64,000 nucleotides of DNA from Oscillospiraceae bacterium. Its GTDB lineage: Bacteria; Bacillota; Clostridia; UBA1381; UBA9506. Position 1 is the first letter of the stretch. Each line of letters begins with the position of its first letter. The notes beneath the pieces are model-generated. The model was not told the origin of the DNA. It did no database searches and worked only from the letters and a program-made list of their open reading frames with translations. The stretch is taken from the NCBI GenBank assembly GCA_015068555.1, contig SVKI01000003.1:1-64000 (forward strand). The letters run 5' to 3'. This document shows, piece after piece, positions 7,950-16,791 of the stretch. The position numbers were made by a program, and so were the translations under genes.

Positions 7950-8828
7950 CTATCTGTCGCGATGCAACAAAAAGAGTGCAAATTCACGCAGAAATTCTGC
8001 CGCTTCACCATAGGGTGCCAGCACTTCAATGGCTTTTTGCGTATAATCTTCCAGCATTTTCTTCGATTGTTCTAAGCCGTAAAGCGTTACAAAGGTCGTT
8101 TTTTCATTCAAGTTGTCGCTTCCCACAGGCTTGCCCAACACATCTGTCGTGCTCTCTACATCTAAAATATCATCTTTAATCTGGAAGGCAACGCCCACAT
8201 AGCGCGCAAAGTTTTCCATATTCAAAATATCTTCACGCGTAGCACCGCTGATAATGGCGCCCATTTTAGCCGCTGCGATAATGAGTGCGCCTGTTTTGTG
8301 AACATGCATAGCCATCAGCGTCACCGCATCAACAGCCTTGCCTTCACTTTCTAAATCAATCACCTGACCGCCAATCATACCCTCTGTTCCCGAACAGGAA
8401 AAGAGCACCTTCATGGCCTCTAAGGTCTGCGCCGGCGATACTTGGCTGTTTTGAAGAACTGTTTCAGCCGCACCGTTAAGAAGTGCATCGCCCGCTAAAA
8501 CGGCCAATCCCTCACCAAACACCACATGATTAGTCGGTTTGCCGCGGCGCAAATCATCATCATCCATACAGGGTAAATCGTCATGAATCAAGGAATATGT
8601 ATGAATCATCTCCAAAGCGCAGGCAAAAGGTAAAACCTCCTCGCCACCGCCAAACAGTTCAGCCGCTGCCAGACAAAGAACAGGTCTGATTCGTTTTCCA
8701 CCTGAAAACAGACTATACTCCATGGCATTATAAATGGATGCCTGGTGGTTCTCCTGTTTAACAAAATACTTTTGCAGGGACTGGTTGACCAAATTGATTT
8801 TCGCTTCAAATGCTGTTAAAAAATCCAT
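7950..8828 (-). CDS. ispA: Farnesyl/geranyl diphosphate synthase
   Basis: A 292-residue trans-prenyl diphosphate synthase that condenses isopentenyl diphosphate with allylic diphosphates in isoprenoid synthesis. The first Asp-rich motif is DDLPCMDDDD near residue 83, followed by LRRGKPTNH. The second is KDDILD near residue 220. GGKRIRP near residue 43 holds the substrate-binding Lys and Arg. The start follows AGGAGGT by six bases. It follows xseB on the same strand; the xseB-ispA order is typical of Firmicutes. Product chain length cannot be fixed from motifs with certainty. Confidence 0.9.
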   Translation of the reverse strand: MDFLTAFEAKINLVNQSLQKYFVKQENHQASIYNAMEYSLFSGGKRIRPVLCLAAAELFGGGEEVLPFACALEMIHTYSLIHDDLPCMDDDDLRRGKPTNHVVFGEGLAVLAGDALLNGAAETVLQNSQVSPAQTLEAMKVLFSCSGTEGMIGGQVIDLESEGKAVDAVTLMAMHVHKTGALIIAAAKMGAIISGATREDILNMENFARYVGVAFQIKDDILDVESTTDVLGKPVGSDNLNEKTTFVTLYGLEQSKKMLEDYTQKAIEVLAPYGEAAEFLREFALFLLHRDR

Positions 8829-8909
8829 TTTCTACCTCCTGACACTTTTAGTCGTGTACCGCATCGGTGCACGGCATATTCTTGTAAGCAAGACAAAAGC
8901 TAACGCAAA

Positions 8910-9128
8910 TTAAAATTCTTCTTCCGTTATTTCTCCGTCATCATGTATCTGCACCTTTGTCACCTTTTGTTCTGCCTGATCTAAAATTTTCTGACAGTCA
9001 CGCGTCAGCTTGACGCCTTTTTCATACAGCTCCAAAGCACGCGCAAGTTCCGGACTTCCATTTTCTAACTCTTCGACCACAGATTCAAGTTCTGCCATAG
9101 TTTTTTCAAATGTCTTTTTCTCCGCCAT
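8910..9128 (-). CDS. xseB: Exodeoxyribonuclease VII small subunit
   Basis: A 72-residue acidic helical protein with the family pattern FEKTMAELESVVEELENGSP and LELYEKGVKLTRDC. XseB forms a complex with XseA that degrades single-stranded DNA. The usual upstream partner xseA (and nusB) is absent; the preceding gene is trmL, 16 bp away. XseA must be encoded elsewhere for the enzyme to work. Confidence 0.9.
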   Translation of the reverse strand: MAEKKTFEKTMAELESVVEELENGSPELARALELYEKGVKLTRDCQKILDQAEQKVTKVQIHDDGEITEEEF

Positions 9129-9144
9129 ACTCTATCTCCTTTTG

Positions 9145-9636
9145 TCAGTCAGCATATTGCGTCAGGTGACCGCAGGTTTCCATATCCATATAGTTCAGTT
9201 GCCGCAGGGCTTCATAAAGCACAATGGCCGCTGAATTAGAAAGATTAAGAGACCGGATATCAGAAAGCATGGGAATCCGGATGGCCTGCTCATAGTGCTT
9301 ATGTAACAAATCCTCCGGCAAACCCTTGGTTTCCTTTCCAAAGAACAGGTAATCCCCATCCTTAAAGGCCACATCTGAATGCCTTTTTTGGGCCTTGGTG
9401 GAACAGAAATAGTAAGTTCCGGGGCACTTTTTAAAAAAGTCGTCCAGATTTTCATAATAGCGAATGTCTAACTCATGCCAATAGTCAAGACCCGCTCTTT
9501 TTAGCTTTTTATCATCAATTGTAAAACCCATGGGCTTTATAATGTGCAGCACTGTTCCCGTCGCGCGGCAGGTACGGGCGATGTTACCCGTATTTTGCGG
9601 AATTTCCGGTTCTACCAACACAATGTTCATCGACAT
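9145..9636 (-). CDS. trmL: tRNA (cytidine/uridine-34-2'-O)-methyltransferase TrmL
   Basis: A 163-residue SPOUT-fold enzyme that methylates the ribose of the wobble base in tRNA-Leu. Family motifs seen: VEPEIPQNTGNIARTC at the N-terminus, FGKETKGLP near residue 107, and the knot segment IRIPMLSDIRSLNLSNSAAI with VLYEALRQL. The length fits TrmL and is shorter than TrmH-type enzymes. It begins 4 bp after the aminotransferase stop. The second ATG (two codons on) is an alternative start. Confidence 0.9.
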   Translation of the reverse strand: MSMNIVLVEPEIPQNTGNIARTCRATGTVLHIIKPMGFTIDDKKLKRAGLDYWHELDIRYYENLDDFFKKCPGTYYFCSTKAQKRHSDVAFKDGDYLFFGKETKGLPEDLLHKHYEQAIRIPMLSDIRSLNLSNSAAIVLYEALRQLNYMDMETCGHLTQYAD

Positions 9637-9640
9637 GCCT

Positions 9641-10810
9641 CTATTCTTCCTTTCCGTTTACGAAACGATCAATTCTTTCTAATGCCTCGTTGATATTTGC
9701 AATACTGTAGGCATACGAACATCGAATAAATCCTTCACCGCTATCTCCGAAGGCTGTACCCGGAACCACCGCAATTTGCTCTTTGCGAAGCAGTTTTTCT
9801 GCAAATTCATCAGAAGAAAGACCCAACGATTCAACCGAAGGAAATACGTAAAATGCGCCCTCCGGTTCAAAGCAGGAAAGGCCTATTTTACGGAACCCAT
9901 CTACAATAACCTTCCGCCTGAAGTTATATTCCTCTCGCATTCTGGCAATGTCTTCATCCCCATTTTTCACTGCTTCAATCGCCGCATATTGGCTGGCCGT
10001 GGGGGAACACATAATGGCATACTGATGAATTTTAAGCATCTGCTCCATAATTTCTTTTGGTGCAGCCGCCCAGCCGAGTCTCCATCCGGTCATAGCATAG
10101 CTTTTCGAAAAACCGTTGACCACAATCGTGCGTTCACGCATGCCCGGCAATGAGGCAATCGAGACATGCTCTCTGCCATAGGTAAGCTCGCCATAGATCT
10201 CATCTGAAAGTACAAATACATTGCTCTCACGCAGAATTTTAGCTATCTCCTCTAATTCCTCACGCGTCATTATACCGCCTGTAGGATTGTTAGGATAAGG
10301 CAAAACAAGCAATTTTGTTTTAGGTGTAATGGCCGCCTTTAAGGCGCTAGGCGTCAGCTTAAAGCGGTCTTCATTTTTTGTCACAATAGGAACAGGCACG
10401 CCGCCTGCTAAAACGGCGCAGGGCTTGTAGCACACAAAGCTCGGCTCCGGCACAAGCACCTCATCGCCCGGATTCACTAAGGCTCTAATACAAAGGTCAA
10501 TGGCTTCACTGCCGCCAACCGTAATCAAGATTTCCTTCATTGGGTCATAGCTGACTGAAATTTTGCGTTCCATGTATAAGCTGAGTTCACGGCGCAGCTC
10601 CGGCAACCCAGCATTAGAGGTATAATAGGTTCTGCCTTTTTCCAGCGAATAAATTGCCTCATCCCTGATATGCCAAGGTGTTACAAAGTCGGGTTCACCG
10701 ACACCTAACGAAATCGCATCCTTCATTTCGCTGACAATATCGAAAAACTTACGGATGCCGGAAGGCTTTATAGATTTTGCCTTTTCAGATAAAAACAATT
10801 CATAATTCAT
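9641..10810 (-). CDS. Class I/II PLP-dependent aminotransferase (PatA-like)
   Basis: A 389-residue aspartate-aminotransferase-fold enzyme. It has the N-terminal SLGVGEPDF motif, PYPNNPTGG, the SDEIYGELTYG Asp/Tyr pair that binds PLP, and the Schiff-base lysine in NGFSKSYAMTGWRLGW near residue 235. The C-terminal Arg of GFIRCSYAYS binds the substrate carboxylate. Substrate is uncertain: this subfamily includes aromatic and branched-chain aminotransferases. Its start overlaps the Lrp-type regulator by 4 bp, so it is probably controlled by that regulator in response to an amino acid. Confidence 0.88.
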   Translation of the reverse strand: MNYELFLSEKAKSIKPSGIRKFFDIVSEMKDAISLGVGEPDFVTPWHIRDEAIYSLEKGRTYYTSNAGLPELRRELSLYMERKISVSYDPMKEILITVGGSEAIDLCIRALVNPGDEVLVPEPSFVCYKPCAVLAGGVPVPIVTKNEDRFKLTPSALKAAITPKTKLLVLPYPNNPTGGIMTREELEEIAKILRESNVFVLSDEIYGELTYGREHVSIASLPGMRERTIVVNGFSKSYAMTGWRLGWAAAPKEIMEQMLKIHQYAIMCSPTASQYAAIEAVKNGDEDIARMREEYNFRRKVIVDGFRKIGLSCFEPEGAFYVFPSVESLGLSSDEFAEKLLRKEQIAVVPGTAFGDSGEGFIRCSYAYSIANINEALERIDRFVNGKEE

Positions 10811-11286
10811 AGTGAAATCACCTCACGCGTATCTTTCTGCTGTTCGGTGATAATCACCCCGTCAACCTTGTATTTTTTCAGCACAAAATGGGTAGCCGTG
10901 CTGACAACCTGGTCCATGGGAGCCAGCTTTTCAGCCACAAAAAGTGCCACTTCCTTCATAGTTTTACCCTCGATGATAAGAGCCAGATCAAATCCGCCTG
11001 ACATTAAGTAAACAGAGGACACCTCTTCATATTGATATATGCGCTTTGCTACCTCATCAAAGCCTTCGCCTCTTTGCGGTGTGATGCGGAGCTCAATAAT
11101 GGCACTCACCGGCTCGAACTCGGTTTTTTCCCAGTTAATAATGGTTTTATAACCCACAATAATGTGCTTTTTTTCATATTCTTTAATGTCATTTGCCACG
11201 CTTTGCGGGTCTTTATCCAGCATAACAGCTAACTGTTCAGCCGTTAAGGTTGCATCTTTTTCTAAAAGTTCTAACATTTTTTTCAT
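10807..11286 (-). CDS. Lrp/AsnC-family transcription regulator
   Basis: A 159-residue protein with an N-terminal winged helix (LTAEQLAVMLDKDPQSVAND near residues 14-33) and a C-terminal RAM ligand-binding domain (VSAIIELRITPQ through THFVLKKYKVDGV). I placed the start at 11286, where GGAGGC lies eight bases upstream; the frame extends 40 codons further without a ribosome site. It is transcribed first in the Lrp-aminotransferase-trmL-xseB-ispA series and is probably autoregulatory. The helix-turn-helix is somewhat divergent from classic Lrp. Confidence 0.85.
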   Translation of the reverse strand: MKKMLELLEKDATLTAEQLAVMLDKDPQSVANDIKEYEKKHIIVGYKTIINWEKTEFEPVSAIIELRITPQRGEGFDEVAKRIYQYEEVSSVYLMSGGFDLALIIEGKTMKEVALFVAEKLAPMDQVVSTATHFVLKKYKVDGVIITEQQKDTREVISL

Positions 11287-11454
11287 ATTGTTTGCCTCCA
11301 AAATTTTATTTTTATGATTCGGTTTTCTCCCGTCTCGCTCGAGGCAAACCACCTGCTTTCGGTCTATGTGCATCACAAAGAAAACCCTGTCTTTTATACA
11401 GCGCATTCACCATAGTATATTCACATAAAGGATAGCAAAGTTTTTGTTTTAAAC

Positions 11455-12072
11455 TCATTCCGTCTCCCCTTCGTCGTCTAACACACAACCTTCTACATAC
11501 TCCCAGAAGTTTTCGACACTTTCGTTGTCTTTAACTGAAAAGGGAATTAAAATATCTCCATCTCGAAGGTCGAGGGTTTCTGCAATCATTTCTAAATTTT
11601 CTTCTAATTGCTTCTTGCTCAACTTATCACTTTTTGTGGCAAACACCACAGAGTAGGCGCAGCATTCTTTAATCCATTCCTGCATGGCCACATCCTCGGC
11701 GCTGGGCTTATGCCGCGAATCGACAAGCTGCACCACCTGGCACAGTTGCGGCCGGCTGGTTAGATAACCATCAATCATTGCGCCCCAGGATTCCACTTCT
11801 TTTTTGGAGCGTGCCGCATATCCGTAGCCCGGCAGATCCACCAGCATCAGCTGATTATCTACATTATAAAAATTAATCGTCACCGTTTTGCCGGGCGTGC
11901 CGCTGACACGCGCCAGACTTTTTCGATTGAGTACCTTGTTAATCATAGACGATTTTCCTACATTACTTCTGCCAGCCAGTGCAATCTCCGGCATCGCGGT
12001 GTTGGGATACTGCGTTTTTTTCACAGCAGATATCATTAGGTTTACATTGTGTTTATTTAATTTGGTCGACAT
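11455..12072 (-). CDS. engB: Ribosome biogenesis GTPase EngB/YsxC
   Basis: A 205-residue TrmE-Era-EngA-EngB-type GTPase needed for 50S subunit assembly. G1 is GRSNVGKSS near residue 34, G2 SGTPGKT, G3 DLPGYGYA, G4 TKSD near residue 144. The size is usual. Its start overlaps the end of pfkB by 20 bp, so it is the last gene of lon-pfkB-engB; lon-engB adjacency is common in Firmicutes. Confidence 0.93.
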   Translation of the reverse strand: MSTKLNKHNVNLMISAVKKTQYPNTAMPEIALAGRSNVGKSSMINKVLNRKSLARVSGTPGKTVTINFYNVDNQLMLVDLPGYGYAARSKKEVESWGAMIDGYLTSRPQLCQVVQLVDSRHKPSAEDVAMQEWIKECCAYSVVFATKSDKLSKKQLEENLEMIAETLDLRDGDILIPFSVKDNESVENFWEYVEGCVLDDEGETE

Positions 12073-13000
12073 ATCTAAGCGTCACCTCTCGGCTTTTTTC
12101 TATCACTGTCTCCTTATCGCATAAGTCTGTCCCCTCGCAGGAGGCCGTCACGCTGCCGGCTGCTGTTGCAAGGGCTGCCATTTGGGAAAGCGGTTGTGCC
12201 TCTGCAATACCGCAGGCAATAAGCGCCACCATGGAATCGCCGGCGCCTACGGTGCTTTTCACCTCTACCTTAGGGCATGACGTGAAGATTGTCGCATTTT
12301 CTTGCATAAAGCAGGCACCTTTTTTTCCAAAAGAAGCCACCGCCAAAGAAACACCTGCCTTTTTAAGGCGGCTCATCGCTTCCAGTATCTCTGCTTCTCT
12401 TTTAAGCGTTTTTCCCGCAAATTTCGAAAGTTCCTCTTCATTTGGCTTCACCGCATATACCCCGGCCTTTAGGCCATGCAAAAAAGGGTCACCCTCGGCA
12501 TCTAAAACGACTGGTACGCCCTTTTGGGCCGCAAGGTAAGCACAGGTTGCATAAAAATCCTGAGGTGCACATTTCGGCAAGCTGCCGGTTAAAACAACAA
12601 CACAAGCGTCATCAAGCCGAGCAGCATAGCGTTCTAATAACAAACTGCAGCTTTCTTTCGAAACGGAAAAGCCCGCTTCGTTTAACTCTGTCGTAACGCC
12701 CCTTTGGCGATCGTAAATTTTTATATTAGAGCGAACCCGACCTGAAACCGGTAACAGCTCCCTATCTATGCCCGCCTGTAGAAGCGCCTCTTCATAAGGC
12801 TTTTTATCGGCCTCCGGGCAAAAACCCAATACTGTAACGTCTTCATAAAAGCGGCGCGCCACAAGGGCTACATTCATCCCTTTGCCTGCGGCATGCTGAT
12901 TTTTTTTAAGCACTCTGTTTGTAGCACCGGGCAAAAAGCTATCCACCTCAAGCGTTATGTCAAAGGCCGGATTCATCATCATGACAAGTATCGTTTTCAT
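12053..13000 (-). CDS. PfkB-family sugar kinase (1-phosphofructokinase-like)
   Basis: A 315-residue ribokinase-fold kinase. The N-terminal PfkB pattern is [14 protein letters not shown] with GKGMNVA near residue 39. The C-terminal signature [11 protein letters not shown] near residue 247 supplies the catalytic Asp and the anion hole. The sequence is nearest to fructose-1-phosphate, tagatose-6-phosphate and 6-phosphofructokinase 2-type kinases; the sugar cannot be settled. It overlaps lon by 4 bp and engB by 20 bp. A sugar kinase inserted between lon and engB is unusual, and no PTS or sugar genes are nearby. Confidence 0.85.
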   Translation of the reverse strand: MKTILVMMMNPAFDITLEVDSFLPGATNRVLKKNQHAAGKGMNVALVARRFYEDVTVLGFCPEADKKPYEEALLQAGIDRELLPVSGRVRSNIKIYDRQRGVTTELNEAGFSVSKESCSLLLERYAARLDDACVVVLTGSLPKCAPQDFYATCAYLAAQKGVPVVLDAEGDPFLHGLKAGVYAVKPNEEELSKFAGKTLKREAEILEAMSRLKKAGVSLAVASFGKKGACFMQENATIFTSCPKVEVKSTVGAGDSMVALIACGIAEAQPLSQMAALATAAGSVTASCEGTDLCDKETVIEKSREVTLRYVDQIK

Positions 13001-15342
13001 ACTTCTTTATTTCCCACCAAAGCATGTTGCAACACCTCGTCCATTGTGCGGACGGGAATGATGCGCACATGTTCTTTTACAACGGCTTCCAGCTCCTCTA
13101 CATCTTTTTGATTCTCCCACGGAATCAATACAGTTTTTACACCGGCTCTATAGGCGGCCAGTGTTTTTTCCTTCAGGCCGCCAATGGGAAGCACGCGGCC
13201 GCGAAGCGTAATTTCACCGGTCATGGCAACCTCACGGTTAACGGCTCTGCCCGATAAAGCTGACACCAGGGCAGTTGCCATGGTGATGCCGGCAGAAGGT
13301 CCGTCCTTGGGTGTTGCGCCCTCGGGCACATGAATGTGTATATCCAGTTTTTCGTAAAAATCAGGTGCTATACAAAGAGTCTCTGCGTTTGCACGCACAT
13401 AGCTCATCGCCGCCTTGGCCGACTCCTTCATCACATCGCCCAGTTGGCCCGTTAATTCCATTTTACCCGAGCCGGGCATCGTGTTCACTTCAACAGAAAG
13501 CGTGTCACCGCCTACCTGCGTCCAGGCAAGGCCCACCACAACACCAACTTCGTTTTGCTTGCCCACGGTTTCATAAGAAAACAGCTTTTTGCCTAAATAT
13601 TGCGTGAGATTTTTTTCAGTTACCTTCACGATTTCCGCTCCGTCACGCGCTATGGCAAGGTCTGCCTTGCGGCAAACATCAGCAATCTTTCTCTCTAAAC
13701 CGCGCACGCCGGATTCACGCGTATAAAACGCAATCATATCGCGCAAGGCCGCTGCTGAAAGTTTAAAATTCTTGGTTGTGAGTCCGTGCTTTTCCCTTTG
13801 TTTGGGCAACAAATGGCGCATGGCTATCTGCATTTTTTCTTCTGCCGTATAGCCCGTCAGTTCAATAATCTCCATACGGTCTAAAAGTGGCTTGGGCACA
13901 GTATCCAATGTATTTGCCGTTGCAACAAACAACACCTGTGAAAGGTCATATTCCAGTTCTAAAAAGTGGTCGCGAAAACGGCTGTTTTGCTCACTGTCTA
14001 ACACTTCTAAAAGAGCCGCCGACGGGTCACCTTTATAATCAGCGCCCATTTTATCAATTTCATCAAAGAGCATCAAGGGATTCTGGCTGCCTGCCTGCTT
14101 CATACCCTGTATGATACGACCCGGCATAGAGCCAATATAGGTTTTTCTGTGGCCGCGAATATCAGCCTCATCACGGATACCGCCCAGCGAAATACGCACA
14201 TAGTTTCTGCCTAAGCTTTCGGCTATGCTGCGAGCTATCGAAGTTTTACCCACACCGGGCGGGCCAACCAGGCAAAGAATCGGGCCGGCCATGGTGCCGG
14301 TAATTTTCTTGACAGCCAGGTATTCCAAAATTCTTTCTTTCACTTTAGCAAGACCAAAATGGTCACGTTCTAAAATTTTCTCAGCGCGGGAAAGGTCCAG
14401 ATTTTCCTCCGTCGACTTCGTCCATGGTAAATCACATACCCAACTCAGATAGGTGCGGATGACACCTGCTTCAGGATTACCGAACTGCATTTTCTGCAAA
14501 CGGTTCATTTCCTTTTCGCATTTTTCCATTACCTCATCAGGCACCGAAAGACTTTGTAACTTGTCCCGATACTCCTTCAGTTCTAAGCCGATGCCGTCTT
14601 TATCACCCAGTTCTTCCTGAATCACCTTCATCTGTTCGCGTAGGAAATATTCCTTTTGGTTGTCATCCATCTGCTGTTTAACCTTTTGACTGATGGCATT
14701 ATCCAAATTTAAAATTTCTGTTTCACTGCACAAAATCAGAATCAGCTTCTCCATTCGCTTCGGCAGGTCTACAATGGACAAAAGCGCCTGCTTATCCGCA
14801 AGACGAAGCTGCAGGTTAGATGCAACGGTATCCGTCAGTTCCTCGTGGCTTTTAATATCTTCCAAAGAGGCAATCACTTCGGGATTGATTTTGTGATTGC
14901 CCGTACTGTAGCGCTGAAATTCTGCAATCACCCGTCTGCGCAAGGCTTCCAGCCGTGCGTTATCTGCTTCTTCATCATAGCAATATTTCAGTTCTTCTAC
15001 GGTGACCGATATAAATGGCTTGATGGCCGTATATTCTACCACTTGCGCCCGATACATACCTTCAACCAACACACGCACCATGCCATTGGGCATTTTAACA
15101 ATCTGCTTCACGCGGCAAACTGTGCCGATGCGGTCTACCTCGGCAGGTGTCGGGTCTTCCGTTGCCATATCATGCTGCATGGCTAAAAAGGCCAACTGAT
15201 TCTCCTTCATGGCCTGTTCCAATGCTTTAATTGACTTTTCGCGCACCATGTCAAAATGCATGAGCGTTTTAGGGAAAACCACCAGGCCGCGCGTTACAAT
15301 CATAGGCAGCGTGATGGCTCTGTTTATCGTTACTTGGTTCAT
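12997..15342 (-). CDS. lon: ATP-dependent protease Lon
   Basis: A 781-residue cytosolic AAA+ serine protease that removes damaged and regulatory proteins. Order: N-terminal substrate-binding LON domain (about 1-200), coiled coil, AAA+ module with Walker A GPPGVGKT near residue 360 and Walker [10 protein letters not shown], then the protease domain with Ser in DGPSAGITM near 682 and Lys in [10 protein letters not shown] near 723. The start at 15342 follows GGAGGTAACT; the frame runs on 23 codons upstream without support. A consensus-like promoter lies at 15431-15459. No CIRCE-type operator was seen. Confidence 0.95.
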   Translation of the reverse strand: MNQVTINRAITLPMIVTRGLVVFPKTLMHFDMVREKSIKALEQAMKENQLAFLAMQHDMATEDPTPAEVDRIGTVCRVKQIVKMPNGMVRVLVEGMYRAQVVEYTAIKPFISVTVEELKYCYDEEADNARLEALRRRVIAEFQRYSTGNHKINPEVIASLEDIKSHEELTDTVASNLQLRLADKQALLSIVDLPKRMEKLILILCSETEILNLDNAISQKVKQQMDDNQKEYFLREQMKVIQEELGDKDGIGLELKEYRDKLQSLSVPDEVMEKCEKEMNRLQKMQFGNPEAGVIRTYLSWVCDLPWTKSTEENLDLSRAEKILERDHFGLAKVKERILEYLAVKKITGTMAGPILCLVGPPGVGKTSIARSIAESLGRNYVRISLGGIRDEADIRGHRKTYIGSMPGRIIQGMKQAGSQNPLMLFDEIDKMGADYKGDPSAALLEVLDSEQNSRFRDHFLELEYDLSQVLFVATANTLDTVPKPLLDRMEIIELTGYTAEEKMQIAMRHLLPKQREKHGLTTKNFKLSAAALRDMIAFYTRESGVRGLERKIADVCRKADLAIARDGAEIVKVTEKNLTQYLGKKLFSYETVGKQNEVGVVVGLAWTQVGGDTLSVEVNTMPGSGKMELTGQLGDVMKESAKAAMSYVRANAETLCIAPDFYEKLDIHIHVPEGATPKDGPSAGITMATALVSALSGRAVNREVAMTGEITLRGRVLPIGGLKEKTLAAYRAGVKTVLIPWENQKDVEELEAVVKEHVRIIPVRTMDEVLQHALVGNKEV

Positions 15343-15430
15343 AGTTACCTCCGGTTTGCTTCGCCAAAAACAAGTTTTGTGCAACGAAGCGAAGCATACG
15401 CAAAGAATCATATAATACTATAATTATTAT

Positions 15431-15459
15431 ATTATATCAAAAAAGTGTAAAAAATTCAA
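15431..15459 (-). promoter_or_regulatory. lon promoter
   Basis: Minus strand TTGAAT (15454-15459), 17-bp spacer, TATAAT (15431-15436), about 90 bp upstream of the lon start. Confidence 0.75.
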
Positions 15460-15507
15460 TTCTTTTTATCATTCCCTGCTTTTCGTCACACAGGCTTTGT
15501 AGTTTCC

Positions 15508-16791
15508 TCAGGCTTGCTCTAATGCCTGCTCAATATCTGCAATGATATCATCGGCATGTTCAATGCCCACACTCATACGAATTAAATCAGCACCAATGCC
15601 TGCATCAATCAGTTGTTGCTCGGTGAGCTGTCTGTGCGTGGTGCTGGCCGGATGCAAAACGCAGGTTCTTGCATCGGCAACGTGAACAACGATGGCGGCC
15701 ATCTTTAAGCTGTCCATAAAGCGAACGGCCGCTTCGCGTCCGCCGGCTACACCAAAGGAAATAACGCCGCAAACACCGTCAGGCAGGTATTTTTGAGCGA
15801 GTTCATACTGGCTGTTGCCCTTCAGCATGGGATAATTCACCCAGGATACCTTCTCGTGCTTCTCCAGATATTCAGCCACTTTTTGCGCATTTTCGCAATG
15901 GCGTGCCATTCTTAAATGCAGGGTTTCAAGGCCTAAGTTCAAAAGATACGCCGACATGGGACTGGGCGCCGCACCCACATCACGAAGCAGTTGCACGCGC
16001 AGCTTGGTAATATAGGCTGCCTTGCCGAAATCACGGGTGTACACCACGCCGTGATAGGAATCGTCGGGCTCTGTCAGTTCGCTGTACTTACCACTTTTTT
16101 CCCAGTCAAAGTTGCCGCTGTCAATGACAACGCCACCGACCACCTGCGCATGTCCATCCATGTATTTGGTGGTAGAATGTGTCACAATGTCTGCACCAAA
16201 TTTAAAGGGATTGCACAAAATCGGCGTGGGGAAGGTGTTATCCACAATCAAGGGTACATCGTGCTTATGGGCGATTGTTGCGTAGCGTTCTATATCTAAA
16301 ATGTCAAGCGCGGGGTTGGCAACTGTTTCACCAAACACGGCGCGGGTGTTTGCATCAAACAACTTTTCGATTTCCTCATCTGTTGCACCGGGCGTTACAA
16401 AACGCACTTCAATGCCCATTTTACGCATGGTTACGGCAAACAGATTCACCGTTCCGCCATAAATGGAGGAAATACTGATAAAATTATCGCCGCTTTTGGC
16501 AATATTTAAAAGTGCAAACAGATTTGCAGTCTGACCTGAAGCGAGGCAAACGGCACCTACACCGCCTTCTAAATCAGCAATTTTGCTCTCCACGGCTTCC
16601 ACTGTGGGGTTAGAAATGCGGGTGTACATATGGCCGGCCGCTTTTAAATCAAACAAATCACCCAAATGTTCTGACGAATCGTATTTGTACGTGGTGCTCT
16701 GATAAATCGGCAATACGCGGGGTTCGCCGTTTTTGGGCTGATAACCGCCCTGAATGCAAATGGTTTCCTTATTGTATGTTTTCATGGTCAT
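15508..16791 (-). CDS. metY: O-acetylhomoserine sulfhydrylase (Cys/Met metabolism PLP enzyme)
   Basis: A 427-residue PLP enzyme making homocysteine (or methionine precursors) from O-acetylhomoserine and sulfide or a thiol. It has QSTTYKY, YTRISNPTVEAVESKIADLE (PLP phosphate contacts), the DNTFPTP stretch, the Schiff-base Lys in THSTTKYMDGH near residue 208 and VHVADARTCVLHPASTTHRQ near the C-terminus. The long insertion of about 40 residues after this lysine separates MetY from the shorter cystathionine-type enzymes. It overlaps the end of the YhaN-like gene by 23 bp, yet shares no obvious function with it. An ATG two codons on is an alternative start. Confidence 0.9.
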   Translation of the reverse strand: MTMKTYNKETICIQGGYQPKNGEPRVLPIYQSTTYKYDSSEHLGDLFDLKAAGHMYTRISNPTVEAVESKIADLEGGVGAVCLASGQTANLFALLNIAKSGDNFISISSIYGGTVNLFAVTMRKMGIEVRFVTPGATDEEIEKLFDANTRAVFGETVANPALDILDIERYATIAHKHDVPLIVDNTFPTPILCNPFKFGADIVTHSTTKYMDGHAQVVGGVVIDSGNFDWEKSGKYSELTEPDDSYHGVVYTRDFGKAAYITKLRVQLLRDVGAAPSPMSAYLLNLGLETLHLRMARHCENAQKVAEYLEKHEKVSWVNYPMLKGNSQYELAQKYLPDGVCGVISFGVAGGREAAVRFMDSLKMAAIVVHVADARTCVLHPASTTHRQLTEQQLIDAGIGADLIRMSVGIEHADDIIADIEQALEQA

